In this document: positions 29,536 to 39,140 of the stretch, in pieces
Layout of the letters: the number at the start of each line of letters is the position of its first letter
Position numbering within the stretch: position 1 is the stretch's first letter
From: Glaciimonas sp. CA11.2
GTDB taxonomy: Bacteria > Pseudomonadota > Gammaproteobacteria > Burkholderiales > Burkholderiaceae_D
Assembly: GCF_034314045.1 (NCBI RefSeq)
Contig: NZ_JAVIWL010000001.1
Span: 4,712,001-4,776,000 of the forward strand
Length of the DNA stretch: 64,000 bases
Reading direction: 5' to 3'
Notes under the pieces: model-generated
The model's database searches: none
The model's input: only the letters and a program-made list of their open reading frames with translations
Told to the model about the DNA's origin: nothing
Position numbers and translations under genes: made by a program

Positions 29536-30999
29536 ATGGATAACAAAATGCTTCAACCGCCCGTACCTCAACAGTCGCTCTATCGCCAACTCGCCACGCA
29601 TTATCTGGAGGCGATGAAAACGCGGGTTTTGCATCCTGGTGACAAAATGCCATCCGTTCGGGCGCTGGCGCGGCAACACGCGCTCAGTCTCTCCACCGCT
29701 TTGCAAGCCTGCCGCTTTCTGGAAAGCGAAGGCTGGTTAGAGGCACGACCTCGTTCGGGGTATTTCGTCAAATCGCAGAAGCGAACCGAGATAATGGCGG
29801 TCACCGAGCCGGATATGAGCCGACCACACGATACCGCCCAGTTCATAGGTATTCACGAAAAAGTATCCGAAATCATCTCTATGGGACAGCGGAAGGTACG
29901 TATTAATTTAGGGCGAGCCGCAGGAGCGCCCGAACTCTATCCGGGCAAGCAACTGAATGTGCTCGCCACCAGAGAATTGCGCTGCCATACGGATATGTTT
30001 TCGAAACAAAGCCGCCCTACCGGAAATGTCATCTTCAAGGATGTACTCGCAAGGCGCGCGCTGGCTAGTGGCATGATGCTCAATCCGGATGACATTTTGG
30101 TCACCAATGGCTGCATCGAAGCGCTCAATCTTGCGTTGCGCGCTGTGGCGCAGTCGGGCGATGTCATTGCGGTCGAGTCACCCACTTTTTATGGTTTGCT
30201 TCAGGTGATGGAAAGTCTGGGTATGCGTGCGCTTGAAATTCCCACCAGTGCGCAAACTGGTATCTCGCTTGAGGCGCTGGAACTCGCGATCCAGACTTAC
30301 GACAATATCAAGGCGGTCGTTGTCGTTCCGCATCTACAAAATCCACTAGGTAGCATCATGCCGGAAGCACACAAAAAACGTTTGGTGCAGCTATGTGAAA
30401 CGTCGCACATCGCCTTAATCGAGGATGATTCGTATAGCGCTTTGGTGCATGATGGGCCGCCTTTGACATCGCTAAAAGCCCACGATATGACCGGCAATGT
30501 CATCCACTGTGCATCGTTGCACAAGATCCTCGCTCCCGGACTTCGGCTCGGATGGATGGTGGCTGGCCGCTGGCAAGCCCGTGTCAATATGTTGAAGTAT
30601 GCACAGACACGTTACAACGATGAATGGTCGCAAACAGTTGCAGGGAAATTTATGGGTTCGCCAGCTTACGACAGGCATCTGCGTAAGATACGCAGTGCGC
30701 TGCGCGTTCAACGTGATCTGACAGCCGAAGCCATCTCCAGACACTTTCCGATCGGTACGCGTTGTAGTCTGCCAAACGGTGGCGTCTCGATATGGGTCGA
30801 GTTGCCCGCTGGCCTCTCATCCAGGAAAATCTTCGAAGCAGCGCTAGTGCGCGAAATACTGATCTCACCCGGTATGCTCTTTTCTAACTCACAACGTTTT
30901 GATCATTTTATTCGTCTCAATTGTGGGATGCCGTTCTCAGATGAAGTGAAGCAAGCCTACGCTGAATTGGGCGCGATCATTCATACACAACAAACATAG
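29536..30999 (+). CDS. MocR-type transcriptional regulator (GntR wHTH fused to aminotransferase)
   Basis: 487 aa from ATG 29536 (GTAGGATC ribosome site). The N-terminal GntR winged helix (LYRQLATHYLEAMKTRVLHPGDKMPSVRALARQ and so on) is joined to a fold-type I aminotransferase-like domain. The PLP lysine is in SLHKILAPGLRLGW, and NPLGS and DSY... SAL motifs of the cofactor pocket are present. MocR proteins sense a PLP or amino compound and usually control a neighbouring gene; the divergent DUF2917-like gene is the obvious candidate target. Confidence 0.9.
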   Translation: MDNKMLQPPVPQQSLYRQLATHYLEAMKTRVLHPGDKMPSVRALARQHALSLSTALQACRFLESEGWLEARPRSGYFVKSQKRTEIMAVTEPDMSRPHDTAQFIGIHEKVSEIISMGQRKVRINLGRAAGAPELYPGKQLNVLATRELRCHTDMFSKQSRPTGNVIFKDVLARRALASGMMLNPDDILVTNGCIEALNLALRAVAQSGDVIAVESPTFYGLLQVMESLGMRALEIPTSAQTGISLEALELAIQTYDNIKAVVVVPHLQNPLGSIMPEAHKKRLVQLCETSHIALIEDDSYSALVHDGPPLTSLKAHDMTGNVIHCASLHKILAPGLRLGWMVAGRWQARVNMLKYAQTRYNDEWSQTVAGKFMGSPAYDRHLRKIRSALRVQRDLTAEAISRHFPIGTRCSLPNGGVSIWVELPAGLSSRKIFEAALVREILISPGMLFSNSQRFDHFIRLNCGMPFSDEVKQAYAELGAIIHTQQT

Positions 31000-31007
31000 A
31001 ATTCGAC

Positions 31008-31029
31008 AAGCGAGGAACCGGCCTCGTTT
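31008..31029 (+). terminator. Possible terminator after the MocR gene
   Basis: An 8-bp stem (AAGCGAGG / CCTCGTTT, one G-T pair) with a 6-nt loop and a short T-rich end; it lies between two convergent genes. Confidence 0.4.
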
Positions 31030-31054
31030 AGATAAATATCTGAACGGTCAATTT

Positions 31055-34000
31055 TTACAGAGCGTTCAGTTTTACATTCCCCATACTTCTGGTGCGGAGA
31101 TGCTGCTGTAAAAAAACCTCGAACTGTTCAATCAGCAAAGGCCGGCTAAACAGGAAACCTTGATAAAAATGACAGCCGTGGCGGGCCAAAAATTCACGCT
31201 GTGCTTCGGTCTCCACGCCCTCGGCAATCACCATCAGGCCAAGGCTTTCCGCCAACGCGACGATGGTGCGCGCAATGGCTGCATCATTTGGATTAGTCAT
31301 AATGTCCCGGACGAAAGACTGATCAATCTTTAGTTGATCAAGCGGCAAGCGCTTGAGATAATAAAGTGACGAATAACCGGTCCCAAAATCGTCTAGCGAG
31401 AAGCGTACGCCCCGATTTTTTAGTGCGGTCATTTTAGCAATGGTCGAGTCCATATTATCGACCATCAGACTTTCGGTAATTTCCAGCTTGAGTCTTTCCG
31501 GATTCGCACCGCTCCGATCTAACACTTCATTCATCAACTCCACGAAGTTAGCATGACGGAACTGACGAATACTCACGTTAACAGCGATCGTTAGTTGTGC
31601 CGTTTCTGGACGCTCTGCCCATACCACCAACTGCATGCACGCAGCCTCCAAAATCCATTGGCCCAATGGCAAAATCAGCCCTGTCTCTTCCGCCATCGAT
31701 ATAAAATCGACAGGCAGAACCAATCCGCGCCGCGGATGCACCCATCGCAACAAGCCTTCTGCGCCAGTCACGCGGCCTTCGCCGTCCATCTGTGGTTGGT
31801 AATAAAGAAGAAACTCTCCGTGCAGCAAAGCTTGCCGCAAATCGACCTCCAAAGCAGCGCGACTCGTCACCGCCGCCTGCATTTCCACGTCAAAAAATCG
31901 CATCGCGTTACGACCCGCCGCCTTACCTTGATACATCGCCAGATCGGCTTGCTGCAATAACTCCCCAACAGTATCTCGCTGATCTCGGAATTGCGTAATC
32001 CCGATGCTAGCGGTGCCGTGATGTTCTATGCCGGCAATTTGATAGGGCTTGCTGAGTACCGCCAGAATTTTTTCTCCAACAAGCTTGGCTTGTGCAACAG
32101 CCGAATCAGGCTCAGCTTCAAGTCCGAGCAGCATCACCACAAATTCATCACCGCCAAGGCGAGCCACTGTATCACTCGCACGCACGCATATTGCGAGTCT
32201 TAACGCAGCTTGCTGCAACAGAAGATCACCTTTGTCGTGACCTAACGTGTCGTTGATCGTTTTAAAGTTATCCAGATCGATGAACAACAACGCGCCCGAA
32301 TGTCGCCCACGAACATTCGCCGCCAACGCTTGCTGGAGACGATTAATTAATAGCAAGCGGTTCGGCAGCAAGGTGAGTTGATCGTAAAAAGCCAGGTGTT
32401 GTATCTCAAGCTCAGAGGCCTTGCGTTGGGTAATATCCGTATCAATCGCCAGAATGGACTGTGGTTGCCCATGGTCATCCCGGACCAATGTCCACCGACT
32501 TTCTACAGTCAGCGTGGCACCGCTCTTGCACCGTTTTGCAATTTCCCCACTCCACTCCCCGCTATGCATTATTTTCTTTTTTGCATCCTCAAAGATAACG
32601 GAATAATCAAATGGAAGGTCTTCAATCGGAATACCGAGTACTTCGTCCTGAGTCCAGCCATAAAGCCGTTCTGCACTTTTATTCCAAAACATGATGCGAT
32701 GATCCATACCGCGCACAATGATCGCGTCCTGCGCTTTATCGAGCAACGATGCCTGATCTCGAATGCGTACATCGGTTTCCTGTCGCTCCATTTCGGAGGC
32801 CACCCGCGCAGCAAATATCTGTAATGTAGATGTAATGAAATCGAGGTTTTTTAGAGGCTTGCGAAACAAAATAAAGAGAAGACCGACAGGCTGATTAGCC
32901 GCGTTATCGAGTCGCCAGCCTATTGATGCTTGCGTCCCCAGCGACTTTAATGCCGGTGAACGGGAAAAGTCCATTGACACTTTATTTGATATTAAAAATT
33001 TATCCGCATTAAACACTTCTTCGTAGCTGTCCCATGCAACGACATAGTCAAAATTTTCCGTCACCTTCCCATCAATCACGGCCGCTAGGACGCGACTGGT
33101 CACTGGTTCACCGGGTAACAAGCGTGTAACAAAGCCCGCACTCGCCCCTAAAGCTTCCGCCATATTACGGGCTACTTGCTCAAAAAATACCGTGCCAGTA
33201 CTCGCCGAAACGCCTACGGCAATCTTTAAGACTGCTGCCTGAATTTGGCGTTGTTGTTGTTGAGCCCGAATGCTTCTTATGCCAAATGTCAGATCACCAG
33301 CCAATTCCGTCAGGAGATTAATTTCATCGACAGCCACTACCATCATCTCTTCAGAATATAACGTCAACAATCCTAAGGTTCCGTCCTTGTCATGCAACGG
33401 TAGATAAATTCCACCCCGATAACCATGAAGCTGGATATCAATCAACCAAGGAAAAACACGCGGATCGTGCGCCATATCCTCAATCACGATAGGCTTCCCG
33501 CTACGAACCGAGCGCCCGGCAGGGCCGCGGCCGAAAGGGCTGTCCTCTGACCAACTAACCTGTAAATTATCGACAAAGGCCGCGTCGTTATCAATCCCCG
33601 CATGAGACTCAATCGTAATCGACCGGGCTTCGTCGCCCTGCGCATAACCCACCCATGCCATGCGGTATCCACCGATGTCTACCGCAACGCGACATACTTG
33701 AGAAAGCAAATCGCGTTCATTTTCAGCTCGGATAACAGCCTCACTACACCGGCTTAACATTTTCAATGCTCGATTAGTACGCGTCAATTCCAGTGCTGCT
33801 TTTTTTCCCTCTGTGATATCAACAATTGCACCGGTCATCCGTATCGCGACACCACGATCATTAAACTTAGAACGTGCACGCAGGCGTACCCATCGCAACT
33901 TGCCGGAGCGCGTAACGATACGAAACTCTATGTCATACGACGATCTATCGTCTAAATGCTTTTCTATTCCTGCCCGCACTAGCTCTTGATCCAGGGGATA

Positions 34001-34900
34001 GATGTATTTCAGAAAGTAGCGCGATGAATATGACAAACCATCGTCGGGCTGCTCCAACAACGCCAGCAAACGTGCTGAACAAAATACGCTATTTTTTTCG
34101 ATATCCCAGTCCCACAACCCATCGCCGGTACTTTGTATCGCAAAGTAAAGACGCTCTTCACTGATGCCGAGGGCACGTTCCACGCGTTTGGTTTTGCTAA
34201 GTATTGAGCGTGAAATAAGTGTACCGATGGCGATCAACAGCGCACCGATTAAAAGGGTTCCCAGCAACAACAATCGTTGTAACTGGCGCGAAGTGTCCCC
34301 AAGGCTAAATGAAAAATCTGCCTCAAGGCGGTCAAGCGATAGGCTAATTGTCCTAATTCTTTCTTTCGCGGCTTGCGAGGAAACGCTGTCATAGACACCG
34401 GAAATCGTCTCCTTGTGCAGCTGTTGTGCCTCAGTATTCAATGCGGCTATCTGTCGATCCGCTTGCGCCCAAATGGAAGTCACGGGACTCATCAAATAAG
34501 AGTGACTAAAATGAAGAAACAAGCCGACCATGTCGTTGAAATCATCTGGGTGATTCTTACCCTGCAAAAATCCTTGATGCACGATCGCCATATCAGGCGT
34601 GGCCTTCTCAAGCTCAAGCCGCGCCATCCGATCCCCCAACGGTATCGCAATGGCGTCCGAAAAGGCCTGATATTGCAAAGAATCGCGTGTATCAATATAT
34701 GCAAACAACTGCATGACTGCAACACGCTGCGCTTTAGAGTAGCTGTTTTCACCCGCGACAAACCCGCGAACCGAGGACAAAATATTGATACTAAAAGTCC
34801 CAAACGCCACCAAGAGTGCAGCCGAAATAATAAGCGACCACATCACCTTTAGCCTATGCAAATTGAATTCAATTTTCAAAAGCGTTTTTAGTCTATACAT
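31055..34900 (-). CDS. Membrane-bound PAS/GAF sensor with GGDEF and EAL domains
   Basis: A 1281-aa c-di-GMP turnover protein. Two membrane helices (about 18-42 and 211-232) flank a periplasmic sensor region. Then follow a PAS (about 245-365), a GAF (about 380-540), a second GAF-like domain (545-700), a PAS (about 710-835), GGDEF (about 845-1010) and EAL (about 1020-1265). The GGDEF motif is intact and preceded by an RxxD inhibition site (RASD, five residues before). The EAL motif is EGL, but ITES, DDFGTGYSS, LKIDQSFV and AEGVET are all present, so both activities are plausible. Monocistronic. Confidence 0.92.
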   Translation of the reverse strand: MYRLKTLLKIEFNLHRLKVMWSLIISAALLVAFGTFSINILSSVRGFVAGENSYSKAQRVAVMQLFAYIDTRDSLQYQAFSDAIAIPLGDRMARLELEKATPDMAIVHQGFLQGKNHPDDFNDMVGLFLHFSHSYLMSPVTSIWAQADRQIAALNTEAQQLHKETISGVYDSVSSQAAKERIRTISLSLDRLEADFSFSLGDTSRQLQRLLLLGTLLIGALLIAIGTLISRSILSKTKRVERALGISEERLYFAIQSTGDGLWDWDIEKNSVFCSARLLALLEQPDDGLSYSSRYFLKYIYPLDQELVRAGIEKHLDDRSSYDIEFRIVTRSGKLRWVRLRARSKFNDRGVAIRMTGAIVDITEGKKAALELTRTNRALKMLSRCSEAVIRAENERDLLSQVCRVAVDIGGYRMAWVGYAQGDEARSITIESHAGIDNDAAFVDNLQVSWSEDSPFGRGPAGRSVRSGKPIVIEDMAHDPRVFPWLIDIQLHGYRGGIYLPLHDKDGTLGLLTLYSEEMMVVAVDEINLLTELAGDLTFGIRSIRAQQQQRQIQAAVLKIAVGVSASTGTVFFEQVARNMAEALGASAGFVTRLLPGEPVTSRVLAAVIDGKVTENFDYVVAWDSYEEVFNADKFLISNKVSMDFSRSPALKSLGTQASIGWRLDNAANQPVGLLFILFRKPLKNLDFITSTLQIFAARVASEMERQETDVRIRDQASLLDKAQDAIIVRGMDHRIMFWNKSAERLYGWTQDEVLGIPIEDLPFDYSVIFEDAKKKIMHSGEWSGEIAKRCKSGATLTVESRWTLVRDDHGQPQSILAIDTDITQRKASELEIQHLAFYDQLTLLPNRLLLINRLQQALAANVRGRHSGALLFIDLDNFKTINDTLGHDKGDLLLQQAALRLAICVRASDTVARLGGDEFVVMLLGLEAEPDSAVAQAKLVGEKILAVLSKPYQIAGIEHHGTASIGITQFRDQRDTVGELLQQADLAMYQGKAAGRNAMRFFDVEMQAAVTSRAALEVDLRQALLHGEFLLYYQPQMDGEGRVTGAEGLLRWVHPRRGLVLPVDFISMAEETGLILPLGQWILEAACMQLVVWAERPETAQLTIAVNVSIRQFRHANFVELMNEVLDRSGANPERLKLEITESLMVDNMDSTIAKMTALKNRGVRFSLDDFGTGYSSLYYLKRLPLDQLKIDQSFVRDIMTNPNDAAIARTIVALAESLGLMVIAEGVETEAQREFLARHGCHFYQGFLFSRPLLIEQFEVFLQQHLRTRSMGNVKLNAL

Positions 34901-35376
34901 AGAAAGACGTTGGCATAAAAAAGCGAATGAAGAAACTGGTCTTAATAACCTCTGAATGTAAAGGGATTAAGCAATACTGTGGCTTAACTGATCATAGTTT
35001 TAATGATTTTATAAGTGTAATTTTTATAATATCTCTGAAGCAATAAAAAAACTCAAGCCCGCACATGGTCAGCGTCGCTTCGGGTTTTAAAGTTTGATGG
35101 CTCACTATTTTTAAACTTTTTCCCTCTACACACATTAACAAAATCCAGGCGGTAAAAACAATCTGCACATTTTCCGCTGTATCCCATTCTCTGCGTTGTA
35201 AGTTTCTGTAAGTTTCAAGCAAGATTTGCGTAAGGTTGTGGTCGCACACTCCGTTGGTCTAAACGCTAATTAAAAGCGGACATACATACTATTTGGGTAT
35301 CAATACCGACATGAGAACGCCGTCGGAAGCAGATCGCAAAGAGTGCATAACAATATTAATATTCAAGGAGACAGTC
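34901..35376. other. Intergenic region before the MHS transporter
   Basis: 476 bp. An 85-aa minus frame (34992-35249) matches nothing known and is not supported. The region should contain the promoters for the c-di-GMP protein and the transporter. Confidence 0.4.
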
Positions 35377-37053
35377 ATGGCAACCAGTATTGCTGCAGGA
35401 AAAGTTGCTTCACGCGGCATCACGCCCGAAGAAAGAAAAGTCATATTTGCATCATCACTCGGTACCGTATTTGAGTGGTATGACTTTTATTTGTACGGCT
35501 CGTTGGCTGCGATTATCGCTAAACAATTCTTCGCTGGTACGGACCCAAATACGGCCTTCATTTTTGCGTTGCTGGCATTTGCTGCGGGCTTTATTGTGCG
35601 GCCATTTGGCGCTTTGGTATTTGGTCGTTTGGGTGACATGATTGGCCGCAAATACACCTTTTTGGTGACCATTCTTATTATGGGTGCGTCGACATTCATC
35701 GTTGGCATTTTGCCAAATTACAATTCCATCGGGATCGCTGCACCAATCATTTTGGTGGCGTTACGGATATTGCAAGGTCTGGCACTGGGCGGCGAGTATG
35801 GCGGTGCCGCCACTTATGTCGCTGAGCATGCGCCGAATGACAAACGCGGTTCGTTTACAGCATGGATTCAAACCACAGCAACGCTGGGCTTATTCCTATC
35901 ATTGCTAGTGATTTTGGGCGTACGTACAGCCGTGGGTGAAGAAGCATTTGCTGACTGGGGCTGGCGCATTCCGTTCCTGGTGTCGATCGTTTTGCTTGGC
36001 GTCTCGGTCTGGATTCGTTTATCCATGAGTGAGTCCCCTGCTTTTGTAAAAATGAAAGCAGAAGGCAAAGTCTCTAAAGCACCGTTGACCGAAGCATTCG
36101 GCCAGTGGAAAAACATGAAGCTAGTCATTTTGGCTTTGTTTGGTTTGACTGCCGGTCAAGCTGTGGTCTGGTACACGGGTCAGTTTTATTCGCTATTTTT
36201 CCTGACACAAACCCTCAAGGTTGATGGGCCAACAGCCAACATTCTAATCGCACTGGCTTTGCTGATTGCTACGCCATTTTTCCTGATTTTTGGCTCGTTG
36301 TCGGACAAGATTGGTCGCAAGCCAATTATTATGGCGGGCTGCCTGATAGCGGCGCTCACGTACTTCCCCATCTTCTCGGGGCTGACGCATTATGCTAATC
36401 CAGCACTCGAAGCAGCACTCAAGAGCGCACCGGTCATCGTTACGGCAGATCCAGCGACTTGCCAGTTCCAGTTCAATCCGACTGGTACCAAAAAGTTCAC
36501 TTCTTCCTGTGATATCGCGAAGGCAAAGCTGTCTGCGATGTCGGTTAACTATGAAAACGTCGCTGGTGCGCCGGGTTCAGTAGCAACGGTCAAGATCGGC
36601 GATAAAACGCTGACTTCGTACGATGCAAATGGTCTCTCGAAAGAAGATGCAACCGCCAAAGATAAGGCTTTCTCTACTGAGTTGACCGCTGACATTAAGG
36701 GTGCAGGCTATCCAAGCAAAGCGGATCCTGCTCAAATGAATAAGCCAATGGTCCTGTTATTGCTATTCATTCTAGTGCTGTATGTGACGATGGTGTACGG
36801 ACCAATTGCGGCGATGCTGGTCGAAATGTTCCCGACCCGTATTCGTTATACCTCAATGTCATTGCCTTATCACATCGGTAACGGCTGGTTCGGCGGTCTA
36901 TTGCCCACTACGGCGTTTGCACTGGTTGCCTACAAGGGCGATATTTATTATGGACTGTGGTACCCAATTGTGATTGCCATCGCGACCTTTGTCATCGGTA
37001 TGCTGTTTGTCAAAGAAACGATCCACAACGATATCTACGCCGAAGAACGCTAG
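35377..37053 (+). CDS. MHS-family metabolite:H+ symporter (ProP/KgtP branch) with a large loop insertion
   Basis: 558 aa from the ATG at 35377, which has a strong ribosome site (AAGGAG, 6 bp); the open frame begins at 35293. The start FASSLGTVFEWYDFYLYGSLAA and the motifs GRLGDMIGRKYTF and GLALGGEYGGAATYVAEHAP place it in the MHS family of carboxylate/osmolyte symporters. An insertion of about 105 residues (about 375-480: Lys/Ala/Thr-rich, two Cys) lies between the two late helices and should form an extracytoplasmic or cytoplasmic loop domain. Substrate unknown. Confidence 0.9.
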   Translation: MATSIAAGKVASRGITPEERKVIFASSLGTVFEWYDFYLYGSLAAIIAKQFFAGTDPNTAFIFALLAFAAGFIVRPFGALVFGRLGDMIGRKYTFLVTILIMGASTFIVGILPNYNSIGIAAPIILVALRILQGLALGGEYGGAATYVAEHAPNDKRGSFTAWIQTTATLGLFLSLLVILGVRTAVGEEAFADWGWRIPFLVSIVLLGVSVWIRLSMSESPAFVKMKAEGKVSKAPLTEAFGQWKNMKLVILALFGLTAGQAVVWYTGQFYSLFFLTQTLKVDGPTANILIALALLIATPFFLIFGSLSDKIGRKPIIMAGCLIAALTYFPIFSGLTHYANPALEAALKSAPVIVTADPATCQFQFNPTGTKKFTSSCDIAKAKLSAMSVNYENVAGAPGSVATVKIGDKTLTSYDANGLSKEDATAKDKAFSTELTADIKGAGYPSKADPAQMNKPMVLLLLFILVLYVTMVYGPIAAMLVEMFPTRIRYTSMSLPYHIGNGWFGGLLPTTAFALVAYKGDIYYGLWYPIVIAIATFVIGMLFVKETIHNDIYAEER

Positions 37054-37118
37054 ATTTAAAGGGAAGTCGGCTTCAAAGCTTAGCTTGATGTCGACAACCC
37101 AATTCCTTCAGCGATTTG

Positions 37119-37153
37119 AGCCGATCAGGTTACCGGACCTGATCGGCTTTTTT
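37119..37153 (+). terminator. Intrinsic terminator of the MHS transporter
   Basis: A perfect 12-bp stem (AGCCGATCAGGT / ACCTGATCGGCT), 6-nt loop and T run. Confidence 0.93.
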
Positions 37154-37455
37154 GTTTCTGGCACGCAATATTCAAGCCTTCCGGTCTAGTAATTCCTTTT
37201 TGTACGTGCATTTTTTCGTATATTTACCACCTTATTTGACCGCCTTTTTCATCGCAAAATGCTACCCTTTGGCAGTTCGCTTGACTAAATAAAACTGCGC
37301 AACTACGCCTCACTGTCGTTTCTGAGGCAATCTGTCCTCTTAATCTGCATCTTGCTTGCTATTGCTTAAATTTGCTTGCAAAATTTGACATTTATGGCTG
37401 TCCAAAACCCCCAAGATTTGCTATCGTCGTTAGCCATCTACCCACTTACGAGAAT

Positions 37456-38667
37456 ATGAAGCCACCTGTCAGAATTGGTACTCCGCTTTCCCCATCCGCA
37501 ACTAAAGTCATGCTGCTGGGTTCGGGCGAACTTGGCAAAGAAGTCATCATTTCACTACAACGTCTTGGCGTTGAGGTCATCGCGGTTGATCGTTATCCGA
37601 ATGCTCCCGGCCATCAGGTTGCGCATCGTTCGCATGTCATCAATATGACCGATGGTGCGGCACTGGAAGCGCTGATAGCGTTGGAAAAACCCGATCTGGT
37701 CGTGCCTGAAATTGAAGCCATTGCAACCGAGACGCTAGTTGCATTGGAAGCCGCTGGAAAAATTACCGTGATTCCGACTGCACGCGCGGTATGGTTGACC
37801 ATGAATCGCGAAGGGATTCGCCGCCTCGCCGCAGAAACGCTGAGTCTTGCGACATCTCCCTATCGGTTTGCCAACAATCTGGACGAACTTAAGGCAGCCT
37901 GTGATGCCATTGGATTCCCTTGCGTGATCAAGCCCGTCATGTCATCGTCCGGCAAAGGCCAATCCAAGATCGACAGCATCAATGAAGTAGAAGCTGCGTG
38001 GGCGCATGCCGCGGCTGGTGGTCGCGTAGATGCCGGGCGTGTCATCGTTGAGGGCTTCGTTGATTTCGACTATGAAATCACCCTCTTGACGGTACGTGCG
38101 CTTGAAGCAGATGGCAGCATCAGAACCCATTTCTGCGAGCCAATCGGCCACGTTCAGGTGCAAGGCGATTACGTCGAATCCTGGCAACCGCATCCGATGC
38201 ATTCCGAAGCATTGGTCCGCGCTCGCGATATCGCAAAAAAAATCACTGATAATCTTGGCGGCCTTGGTGTCTTCGGCGTCGAACTGTTTGTCAAAAACGA
38301 TATGGTCTGGTTTTCTGAAGTTAGCCCTAGACCACACGATACCGGCATGGTCACCATGGCCAGTCAACTACAAAGCGAGTTTGAGTTGCACGCAAAGGCG
38401 ATATTAGGCTTGCCTGTCAATGTTGCACTCAACAGCCCGGCGGCATCGGCAGTGATTTATGGCAAGCACGACGCTAAGGGTATCGCCTTTGAAGGTGTCG
38501 CCGATGCGTTGCGGGAACCGGGCGTCGACATCCGTCTATTCGGAAAACCAGAGTCTTTTGAGCGCCGCCGTATGGGCGTGATACTCGCGATTGCGAACGA
38601 CGTCGAAAGCGCCAGAGTTCGCGCCAAACAAGCCGCCGCCAAAATAAAACCTGTGATTGTCGCTTAA
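37456..38667 (+). CDS. purT: Formate-dependent phosphoribosylglycinamide formyltransferase
   Basis: A 403-aa ATP-grasp enzyme of purine synthesis: GAR + formate + ATP give FGAR. The N-terminal [36 protein letters not shown] (shown in parts), the central [17 protein letters not shown] lid and the metal-binding [16 protein letters not shown] are characteristic. The ATG at 37456 gives the family length; an in-frame upstream TTG at 37372 is rejected. It stands alone. Confidence 0.95.
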   Translation: MKPPVRIGTPLSPSATKVMLLGSGELGKEVIISLQRLGVEVIAVDRYPNAPGHQVAHRSHVINMTDGAALEALIALEKPDLVVPEIEAIATETLVALEAAGKITVIPTARAVWLTMNREGIRRLAAETLSLATSPYRFANNLDELKAACDAIGFPCVIKPVMSSSGKGQSKIDSINEVEAAWAHAAAGGRVDAGRVIVEGFVDFDYEITLLTVRALEADGSIRTHFCEPIGHVQVQGDYVESWQPHPMHSEALVRARDIAKKITDNLGGLGVFGVELFVKNDMVWFSEVSPRPHDTGMVTMASQLQSEFELHAKAILGLPVNVALNSPAASAVIYGKHDAKGIAFEGVADALREPGVDIRLFGKPESFERRRMGVILAIANDVESARVRAKQAAAKIKPVIVA

Positions 38668-39140
38668 CCTCGGCTCAACAGCTTTAGCAAGCGGTTTGGC
38701 AAATCGCTTGCTAAACCGCTTGCCAAATATTTGTAGCTGAGTCTGGCTCGGTCTGGCTGACTATTGGAGCGACTTTAGAAAGCCAGTGAGACAGCCAATT
38801 AGCGCAATTAGCCGAACCTATAGACGCGTAAGCGGATTAGTCGCTTTGCATCCAAAGGGGCGCGCATCACTCCTCGCCCACTCCTTTATGCATCCAACAA
38901 CCCAGCAGTTAACTCCTACGCACACCGATGTGGGTATGGAGATCAAACCAAGTATGCGGTTCAAAACATGCTTACGCAGACCCGTTGCATAGTTGACCAA
39001 CAGATGGCGTCGACTTCCCTCTTGCGAAAACCTACAGATAGTCGACAGCACGACGTGGCTGCTTGCGCTACACTATCCCACTTTGTTAGCCTTTTATTCT
39101 CTTTTAGAGCAATCAGCATTTCTACATTCACCTATTCACT
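38668..39140. other. Intergenic region between purT and nadB
   Basis: 473 bp. Apart from the 45-bp palindromic cluster listed next, no gene is supported; short frames at 38786-38992 and 38818-39051 overlap on opposite strands and match nothing. Confidence 0.45.
38683..38727. repeat. Nested inverted repeats after purT
   Basis: A 45-bp near-palindrome built from alternative arms: TTTAGCAAGC with GCTTGCTAAA (38683-38715), GCAAGCGGTTT with AAACCGCTTGC (38687-38723), and TTTGGCAA with TTGCCAAA (38695-38727), each arm pair perfect. The arms overlap, so the RNA could take mutually exclusive hairpins. No T run follows, so ordinary termination is doubtful; a protein site or an mRNA end stabiliser is possible. 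Confidence 0.8.

Noticed and set aside
34992..35249. 85-aa minus ORF
   Set aside because: No family resemblance and lies in a probable promoter region.
38786..39051. Short overlapping ORFs on both strands before nadB
   Set aside because: They overlap on opposite strands, and neither has conserved features.
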